A stretch of 64,000 bases of DNA, taken from Nevskia sp. Lineage in GTDB: Bacteria; Pseudomonadota; Gammaproteobacteria; Nevskiales; Nevskiaceae. A program made the position numbers and the translations under genes. Under the pieces are notes generated by a model that did no database searches, was not told where the DNA came from, and was given only the letters and a program-made list of their open reading frames with translations. Positions 8,125 through 12,960 of this stretch are shown here, piece after piece (the stretch's first letter is position 1; every line of letters begins with the position of its first letter). The stretch spans positions 248,001 to 312,000 of the forward strand of contig NZ_JAKFUM010000011.1 in the NCBI RefSeq assembly GCF_021732705.1. The letters run 5' to 3'.

Positions 8125-8538
8125 ATGACCTTGATCCTGAACACTCGCCGCCGCTGGATCGATCTGCCCGGCAGCCAAGGCACGCGCCTGCAGCTATCGC
8201 CACTGCCGGCATCCCGCCGGGCTGCGCTGATCGAGCAGGCGATGGTCACCAGGCCGCCGGCGAACGGCGCCCGCAAGAGCCCGCCGCCGGTGTTCGATCA
8301 GGCCGTATACGGCCAACTGGTGGCGGCTGAATGCCTGCACGGCTGGGATGGTGTGGACGAACAGGGCGACGACGGCCGCCCGCACCCGGTGCCGTTCAGC
8401 GCAGACGGCCGCACCGCGCTGATGGAGATCGACCCGGTGGCGGCGTTCGTGATCAACACCGTCACCGGCCTGGGCATTCACCTGCAGCAGTTGGAGACCG
8501 ACGCGGGAAACGACTCCGCGCGTGCGCTGCCTGGGTAA
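8125..8538 (+). CDS. Tail assembly chaperone, short form (gpG-like)
   Basis: A 137-aa protein read in frame to the TAA at 8536-8538. It is acidic toward the end and has no motif of its own. It stands immediately after the tube gene. Near its 3' end lies the heptamer GGGAAAC in the correct phase, so part of the ribosomes should shift -1 and make a longer fusion. In lambda-like phages the short form is made in excess and coats the tape measure before tail tube assembly. Confidence 0.8.
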   Translation: MTLILNTRRRWIDLPGSQGTRLQLSPLPASRRAALIEQAMVTRPPANGARKSPPPVFDQAVYGQLVAAECLHGWDGVDEQGDDGRPHPVPFSADGRTALMEIDPVAAFVINTVTGLGIHLQQLETDAGNDSARALPG

Positions 8539-8819
8539 ACGCCGGCGGCCCACGCGCGCTGGCCACCCTGCGCGATCTCAAGGTGCGGCCGGGCAAGGCC
8601 GATCTGCCGCCGCGCCTGCAGTGGGAAACCGAGATCTGGACGTGGTTCTGGCGGCTGGCCGAAGTGCCGACCGCCGGCGGCGGCCCACGTGCTGGCCGGG
8701 CCGCGTGGCTGGAGCTGATCCGCACGCAGGGCTGGTGCCCGGATCTCGCGTTCGGGCTGCTGCGGGTGATCGAGGCCGCACTGCAGCCGCGCGACGGGCA
8801 AGCCGATGACCGACGCTGA
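8125..8819 (+). CDS. Tail assembly chaperone, -1 frameshift fusion (gpGT-like)
   Basis: The fusion joins residues 1-129 of the short form to 102 residues of the -1 frame, about 231 aa in all. The shift is on AAC at 8509-8511, after which reading continues from base 8511. The T part has a clear protein character (RLQWETEIWTWFWRLAE, then GWCPDLAFGLLRVIE). It has no start codon of its own with a ribosome site, as expected for a frameshift product. In siphoviruses the GT form bridges tape measure and tube protein. The last 14 bases overlap the start of the tyrosine recombinase gene. Confidence 0.8.
8505..8558 (+). promoter_or_regulatory. Programmed -1 ribosomal frameshift signal
   Basis: The slippery heptamer G GGA AAC lies at 8505-8511 with its codons in the zero frame (GGA at 8506, AAC at 8509). 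It fits the X-XXY-YYZ rule. Six bases downstream an 8-bp stem can form: 8517-8524 pairs exactly with 8551-8558, with a 26-base loop. The zero frame stops at 8536-8538, and the -1 frame is open to 8819. Heptamer, spacing, stem and gene position all agree with tail-chaperone frameshifting. Confidence 0.85.
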
Positions 8820-9822
8820 GCGATTCCAGCTCGAAAGCTGGCTGCAGCACAACGCCCACAACAAGGGCCATGCCGGCACCACCGTGGCGAACTACCGCGC
8901 GGCCGTGGAACAGCTCAGCGCCTGGTGCGACAGCCAGCGGCTGGTGATGACCCGGATCACGCCGGAGCAGGTGCAGAAGTTCGCCGGCATCGTGCTGCAC
9001 GAACGCGGCCTGAGCACCGCCACGCGGCGGGTGTATGTCTCCGCGCTGCGGGGCTGGTTCAAGTGGCTGGTGAACCGGCGACTGATGAGCGTGAGCCCCT
9101 GCGAGACGCTCCCCTACCCGAAGCTGGGCCGGAACCTGCCGCTGCCGATCCCGACCGCGGATGCCGAGAAGATCCTCGCGCAGTGCGATCTGGACACCTT
9201 TGCCGGCGTGCGCGACGTGGCCATCCTGAGCGTGCTGATCGGCTGCGGGCCGCGCGTGAGCGGCCTGGTGGCGATGAACGAGGGCGACCTGATCTTTGCC
9301 GCCAGCGATGCCGGCATCGAGGAGATGGTGATTCGCCTGCGCGAGAAGGGCAAGCACGAGCGCTACGTGCCGGCGCCGGAGGAAACCCGGCTGCTGGTGC
9401 GTGCCTACCTTGGCCACCCGGAGCTCGAGGCGATCGACCGCCGCCTGCCGAGCGGCGAGCAGGTGCTATGGGTCAACCAGACCAACACCCACACGCTGGG
9501 CCCGGACCACCGCGGCGAGGCCCGCCGGCTGACCGAGTGGAGCGTGTGGAACATGATCAAGACCCACGGCGAGCGCGCCGGCGTGAACCCGCGCCACCTG
9601 CACCCGCATGCGTTCCGGCACCTGTACGGCCAGGAGCTGGCGGAAGGCGACGTGGATCTGGTGATCCGCCAGAAGCTGATGGGCCACGCCGACCCGAAGA
9701 GCACGGCGATCTACAGCCACATCGCGTTCCGGAAACTCAGAAAGGCAGCGACCGACGCCAACCCGATGAAGCGGATCAAGAACCCGGCGAGCGGGCTGGC
9801 GGCGTTTTTGAGGGGGAAGTGA
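8806..9822 (+). CDS. Tyrosine recombinase (XerC/D-like, full length)
   Basis: A 338-aa site-specific recombinase. Residues 1 to about 105 form the SAM-like core-binding domain (VANYRAAVEQLSAWCD; STATRRVYVSALRGWFKWL). The catalytic domain has the full set of residues: Arg in GCGPRVSGL, Lys in REKGKHERYVP, HxxR in HAFRH, His in LMGHADPKS and the Tyr nucleophile in TAIYSHI. The start overlaps the tail-chaperone frame by 14 bases. A recombinase between chaperone and tape measure is very unusual. It may drive movement of this block, or resolve or invert DNA. It is probably not the prophage integrase, because a serine integrase sits at the tRNA. Confidence 0.9.
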   Translation: MTDAERFQLESWLQHNAHNKGHAGTTVANYRAAVEQLSAWCDSQRLVMTRITPEQVQKFAGIVLHERGLSTATRRVYVSALRGWFKWLVNRRLMSVSPCETLPYPKLGRNLPLPIPTADAEKILAQCDLDTFAGVRDVAILSVLIGCGPRVSGLVAMNEGDLIFAASDAGIEEMVIRLREKGKHERYVPAPEETRLLVRAYLGHPELEAIDRRLPSGEQVLWVNQTNTHTLGPDHRGEARRLTEWSVWNMIKTHGERAGVNPRHLHPHAFRHLYGQELAEGDVDLVIRQKLMGHADPKSTAIYSHIAFRKLRKAATDANPMKRIKNPASGLAAFLRGK

Positions 9823-9836
9823 CCGTCTGACGTGCC

Positions 9837-9887
9837 GGAACAGCCTCTGTTCCGCGCGGTGAAAATACTTTTCACCTCTGTTCCGCG
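9837..9887. promoter_or_regulatory. Operator cluster upstream of hicBA
   Basis: Three nested signals occupy 51 bases. GGAACAG and CTGTTCC form a perfect inverted repeat with a 3-base centre (9837-9853). CCTCTGTTCCGCG is present twice as a direct repeat, at 9844-9856 and 9875-9887, exactly 31 bases apart. Between them lies a perfect palindrome, GTGAAAATACTTTTCAC (9859-9875). The CTGTTCC half-sites are good candidates for HicB autoregulation. The GTGAAAA palindrome resembles the sequence at the phage repressor region (23816-23832). Confidence 0.6.
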
Positions 9888-10015
9888 AAGTGGTACGCTT
9901 TTGCAACTCCTGAATTACAGCCGTGTCAACGGGTGATTCACGCAGAGAAGCAGGAAATTCCCTGACTTCGCCGAAAACGGGCCTCACAGAAGGCCCTGCA
10001 CAGAGAGCGAACGCC

Positions 10016-10375
10016 ATGGCGACGAGAAAAAAGCGGGTGATCCACCCAGCAGATATGCAATTGCGGTGCTATGCGCAGCTGGAAGGCGATCAGTGGGTCG
10101 CAGTTTGTATTGATTTCAATTTGGCGGCGCAGGCCAACAGTTTTGAGGAAGCTCGCAAAAAACTTCACCATCAGATCCTCTGGTACGTCTACGACGCGGT
10201 GGCAGGCGACGATCAGGCTCACGGGGTGGATTTGCTGCAGCGCAAGGCTCCTGTCGCACTTGTGCTGCGGTACCACGTGGTACACGCGATGAGCCGGTTC
10301 CGCGCCATGCGGGAGCGGGTGCGTGCCTTCTGCGACCTGCTACCACTTTCGCCGCAGAGACCCGCTGCTGCATGA
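10016..10375 (+). CDS. hicB: HicB-like antitoxin
   Basis: A 119-aa protein. Residues 14-60 have the HicB/DUF1902 partial-RNase-H-like pattern (MQLRCYAQLEGDQWVAVCIDF, a strand pair ending in a conserved acidic residue, then SFEEARKKLHHQIL). The C-terminal half is basic and helical rather than a typical HTH or RHH. The gene precedes and overlaps hicA by four bases (ATGA at 10372), the reverse of the usual hicAB order. A repeat-rich operator region lies just upstream. HicB proteins bind and block the HicA RNase and repress their own promoter. Confidence 0.7.
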   Translation: MATRKKRVIHPADMQLRCYAQLEGDQWVAVCIDFNLAAQANSFEEARKKLHHQILWYVYDAVAGDDQAHGVDLLQRKAPVALVLRYHVVHAMSRFRAMRERVRAFCDLLPLSPQRPAAA

Positions 10376-10608
10376 GTTCGAAGTTCCCGCCCCTGGAATG
10401 CAGGGACGTGAAACGAATTTTGAAAAAACTAGGGTTCGCCTTCGTCGTGCAGCGCGGATCGCACGAGAAGTGGCAAAAGATCGTAGACGGCAAGCTCCGC
10501 AGCGTGACCGTGGATTGCCCGAATGCTCCCTTCAGCCAGACCTTGATCACCAGCATGGCGAGCCAGGCTGGAGTATCAAAGCAGGCGTTTTACGACGCGC
10601 TTCCGTGA
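10372..10608 (+). CDS. hicA: HicA-like mRNA interferase toxin
   Basis: A 78-aa protein with the double-stranded-RNA-binding-like HicA fold. An N-terminal helix (CRDVKRILKKLGF) is followed by the diagnostic GSHEKW motif, whose His is the catalytic residue of the family. Two short strands and a C-terminal helix complete it. HicA cleaves mRNA in translation-dependent fashion. It is longer at the C-terminus than the 55-60 aa minimal toxins but lies within the family range. It is coupled to the antitoxin by a 4-base overlap and convergent with the reverse-strand gene ending at 10619. Confidence 0.8.
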   Translation: MSSKFPPLECRDVKRILKKLGFAFVVQRGSHEKWQKIVDGKLRSVTVDCPNAPFSQTLITSMASQAGVSKQAFYDALP

Positions 10609-10618
10609 CTCCAGCGCT

Positions 10619-10894
10619 TTAGCCGCGCCGCCACAAATCCCGTCTGGCCTGATTGATTTCGTCAGCCGAGAGCGTTGGCATACCCTCAGCAACAGCCTGA
10701 GCACGTGCTGCGCGGAACTGCGAACCCAGCTTCAGGTCCGGCACATCCGGAGCGCTTTTCAGCGCCGCCATGAACGCGTCGACGTTATCGAACCTCGGCC
10801 CATTCCTGGGGTCGGCAGCTAGCTCTGCCGCGATCAGGGCATCGGCTTCGCGCTGCTGATCAGTGACAGGAGCGGCTGGCGGTTTCCGGGGCAT
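10619..10894 (-). CDS. Small acidic protein of the accessory block, unknown function
   Basis: A 91-aa protein on the reverse strand. It is helical and charged, with motifs such as DNVDAFMAALKSAPDVPDLK and a C-terminal ADEINQARRDLWRRG. It has no signal peptide or known domain that I recognise. It lies 28 bases after the lipoprotein gene on the same strand, so the two probably form one unit, opposite to the surrounding phage genes. The start (ATG at 10894) has only a weak ribosome site, so translation may depend on the upstream gene. Confidence 0.55.
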   Translation of the reverse strand: MPRKPPAAPVTDQQREADALIAAELAADPRNGPRFDNVDAFMAALKSAPDVPDLKLGSQFRAARAQAVAEGMPTLSADEINQARRDLWRRG

Positions 10895-10922
10895 GGCTAC
10901 CAGTTGTCCGTGGTGGCGGTGG

Positions 10923-11510
10923 TCATGCAGGTGGCGTCACCGACTTGTCGATGCGGTTCAGCAACTCTGTCAGCAAAGACGCTGCTGCAGGCTGCCCGGC
11001 TACCGTAGGTCTCAGGAAGTCGCCCGGCTGGTTGTAATTGCTGTTGAGCAATTCAAGTCTCACCAGGGCCTTAGGCGAAGAAATCAAGCTGCGGGCGAAC
11101 TCGGTCGTGACGATGAAACGCTGAGTCGATTCGGCCTTGGTGTAGAGGGTATTCCCGGAGCGTGTCACGTCCGAAGTGAAATCCGTCAATGTGCCAGCGG
11201 GCCGTATCGTAATCGGCTCGGCACCGAGGTTGAACTGGATAGCCTGAATGCTTTTGATATCGCGGAGCTTGGCCACGACCAAGATCGAGTCGCCGCCGGC
11301 CCACAGAAACCGAAGGGTCATGCGGGTGTCGCACAGCAAGCCTTCACTCGAGGGGCAATAGACAAAGCCCTCGCCCGTCTCGATGACACGCTTGCCGGTG
11401 AAGGTATCGACCCGCTCCGTGACGCCGCCCACGCCGAGGAATCCGGAGGATGTGGAAGCGCATGAAGCCAACCCAATCGATGCCAACGCGACGATCAGAA
11501 CCTTCAGCAT
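10923..11510 (-). CDS. Lipoprotein moron, unknown function
   Basis: A 195-aa lipoprotein. I chose the ATG at 11510 because it follows a strong ribosome site (GGAGGGA on the reverse strand) and begins a perfect signal peptide, MLKVLIVALASIGLASC, with lipobox LAS-Cys17. The mature part is soluble and beta-rich, with two further cysteines (VYCPSSEGLLCD). It is read against the phage operon from its own upstream region, which holds a GTGAAAA-like site at 11533-11549. Lysogeny-expressed lipoproteins in prophages often alter the host envelope or block superinfecting phages. That role is only an inference here. Confidence 0.75.
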   Translation of the reverse strand: MLKVLIVALASIGLASCASTSSGFLGVGGVTERVDTFTGKRVIETGEGFVYCPSSEGLLCDTRMTLRFLWAGGDSILVVAKLRDIKSIQAIQFNLGAEPITIRPAGTLTDFTSDVTRSGNTLYTKAESTQRFIVTTEFARSLISSPKALVRLELLNSNYNQPGDFLRPTVAGQPAAASLLTELLNRIDKSVTPPA

Positions 11511-11703
11511 TCCCTGTCCCTCCAAAAGCGAAGTTGAAATTTTTTCACCGCTGGTGCATGTTACGTGCACTGCTACTAAAGCGTTACCCGCACACGAAAG
11601 GCTTGCGGTTTTTTTGTGCCCGTCATCACAGAACGGGTAGGCTTTCCATGGCGGGACGATAGGCCCCAATACAATACCCGCAAGGGGAATAAGGTCAGCC
11701 GTC

Positions 11704-11760
11704 TTTAGCGGTAGTTGAGTCCCGCCTTCCTCATCTTGAAGGCGGACTACTGAAGCTAAA
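11704..11760 (+). promoter_or_regulatory. Structured RNA leader abutting a ribosome-binding site
   Basis: Three nested perfect stems lie in 57 bases. TTTAGC (11704-11709) pairs with GCTAAA (11755-11760). GTAGT (11711-11715) pairs with ACTAC (11746-11750). CCGCCTTC (11722-11729) pairs with GAAGGCGG (11738-11745). The terminal loop is eight bases. The outer stem shares its last bases with the ribosome site AAAGGAG (11758-11764) of the gene starting at 11771. Folding could therefore control translation. A possible -10 box (TACAAT, 11670-11675) lies upstream. Confidence 0.6.
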
Positions 11761-11770
11761 GGAGTCCGTC

Positions 11771-12289
11771 ATGCTGTCATCCGCCGCAGTGCCCTGCAGC
11801 CATATCCGGCTGCACTTCAAGCGTTCCACCCCCACCGTTGCCACCTTGCAGCACGCGCGCCGCGCGCTGCTGCGGGACGTGGCGCAGCAGTTGGAAGACC
11901 TTGACCGCTGGATCAAGGCCACCGGCATCAAGCCGAAGACCTACGGCGACCAGCTGTGTGCCGCGATCATCGAACATCGCTGCGTGTCCCGTGCGGCAAC
12001 GGCGTTGAATGCTCAGGGCGTGAAGACTCCCGACAATCAGCCCATTACCGGACGATGGGTCCGCGAGTGGATGCTGCAATATCCCGGCAGTCAGCGGCCT
12101 GTGAATTGGGTGCTGTTTGATCTGGCATTGCGGCTGTGCCTTGGGACCCGCTACGGGCGCACCCCGGAAACCCGAGCGTTCGTTTTCGGAATTCGACGTG
12201 CGCAAGCCGATCTTGAAATCGAGCGCGGTTACTGGCAGCACCGGCAGTTCGCCAGCACCGTGCGGGCGGCGATGGAGGTGCGGTCATGA
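11771..12289 (+). CDS. HTH-like protein of the accessory block
   Basis: A 172-aa protein with a strong ribosome site (AAAGGAG, 11758-11764). Residues 1-60 are basic and helical. Around residues 72-100 lies a helix-turn-helix-like segment (AATALNAQGVKTPDNQPITG, then RWVREWM). It resembles the DNA-binding element in the recombinase domain of serine recombinases (ALN-x-x-G, then T/P-rich turn). The C-terminal half is helical with several Trp and Arg. It overlaps the BRO-N gene by ATGA. A DNA-binding or regulatory role is likely but unproven. Confidence 0.6.
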   Translation: MLSSAAVPCSHIRLHFKRSTPTVATLQHARRALLRDVAQQLEDLDRWIKATGIKPKTYGDQLCAAIIEHRCVSRAATALNAQGVKTPDNQPITGRWVREWMLQYPGSQRPVNWVLFDLALRLCLGTRYGRTPETRAFVFGIRRAQADLEIERGYWQHRQFASTVRAAMEVRS

Positions 12290-12678
12290 GCAATCGCAAG
12301 CGACCGCTTACCGACTTTGCACCTTTACGTTTTCCGTTCGAGCGAGACGAGATTCGGGTCAAGGTTGAGTCCGGGCTACCTTGGTTTTGCGCTACCGACT
12401 TGTCGCGGATTTTGCAGATCAGCAACACGCGCGAGTTTGTCAGGCGACTGGACGAGGACGAACTTCAGAAACTGCAGTGCCGAGACAGGAAAGGGAGGCT
12501 GGTGTTGATGAATTTCGTCTCAGAGTCTGGGCTCTATGCTTTGGTGCTGCGGACGCATCAGGCGCTGGAGGTTGGGTCAATCGCGCACCGGTTCCGGGGT
12601 TGGATTCGCAAAAGTCTTCTCCCTGAACTGCGGAAAAGCGGACTCCTTTCTGCAGGCAACCAGGGAGCCAAGGCATGA
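12286..12678 (+). CDS. BRO family N-terminal domain protein (antirepressor-like)
   Basis: A 130-aa protein matching the Bro-N domain almost end to end. It shows FPFERDEIRVKVESGLPWFC, then the ATDLSRILQISNTREFVRRL helix, a FVSESGLYALVL core and a final RGWIRKSLLPELRKSG. Bro-N domains bind DNA and occur in phage antirepressors, usually with a second domain. Here only Bro-N is present. In this block it could act as an antirepressor or a regulator of the local operon. It is coupled on both sides by ATGA overlaps. Confidence 0.85.
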   Translation: MSNRKRPLTDFAPLRFPFERDEIRVKVESGLPWFCATDLSRILQISNTREFVRRLDEDELQKLQCRDRKGRLVLMNFVSESGLYALVLRTHQALEVGSIAHRFRGWIRKSLLPELRKSGLLSAGNQGAKA

Positions 12679-12857
12679 GCGCCCCGGATATCTCGGTGGA
12701 CCTGATGGAACTGCGGGCCTACGTGGAAGGCGTGCAGACCCTGTGCTGTTTCGGGGAACAGCCGGTGCAGATGAGCAGCACCGCGTTGCTGCAACTGTTT
12801 GCCCCGGTGGCCACGCGCCTGCAGGTGATCGAGGAGCGGCTGACGGCCACGGCCTGA
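12675..12857 (+). CDS. Small phage protein, unknown function
   Basis: A 60-aa protein starting in an ATGA overlap with the BRO-N gene. It is helical (DLMELRAYVEGVQTLCCF; LLQLFAPVATRLQVIEERL) and acidic. It is the last gene before a strong terminator, so it closes the accessory block. No family is recognised. Confidence 0.55.
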   Translation: MSAPDISVDLMELRAYVEGVQTLCCFGEQPVQMSSTALLQLFAPVATRLQVIEERLTATA

Positions 12858-12898
12858 CGGGACTACACTCCCGCCATCAGGCATAACGCCCCGTCGCG

Positions 12899-12936
12899 AA
12901 AGCCGCAGCATCCAACCGGATGCTGCGGCTTTTTTC
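12899..12936 (+). terminator. Rho-independent terminator before the tape measure gene
   Basis: A 13-bp perfect stem (12901-12913 with 12918-12930) with loop AACC is followed by six T residues (12930-12935). It lies 25 bases before the tape measure start, inside what would otherwise be one late operon. Confidence 0.92.
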
Positions 12937-12960
12937 GTTTGCGGGGCCATCGAGGCAGCG

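Noticed and set aside
11704-11760. Retron msr/msd-like element
   Set aside because: The hairpin is suggestive but no reverse transcriptase gene lies in the window.
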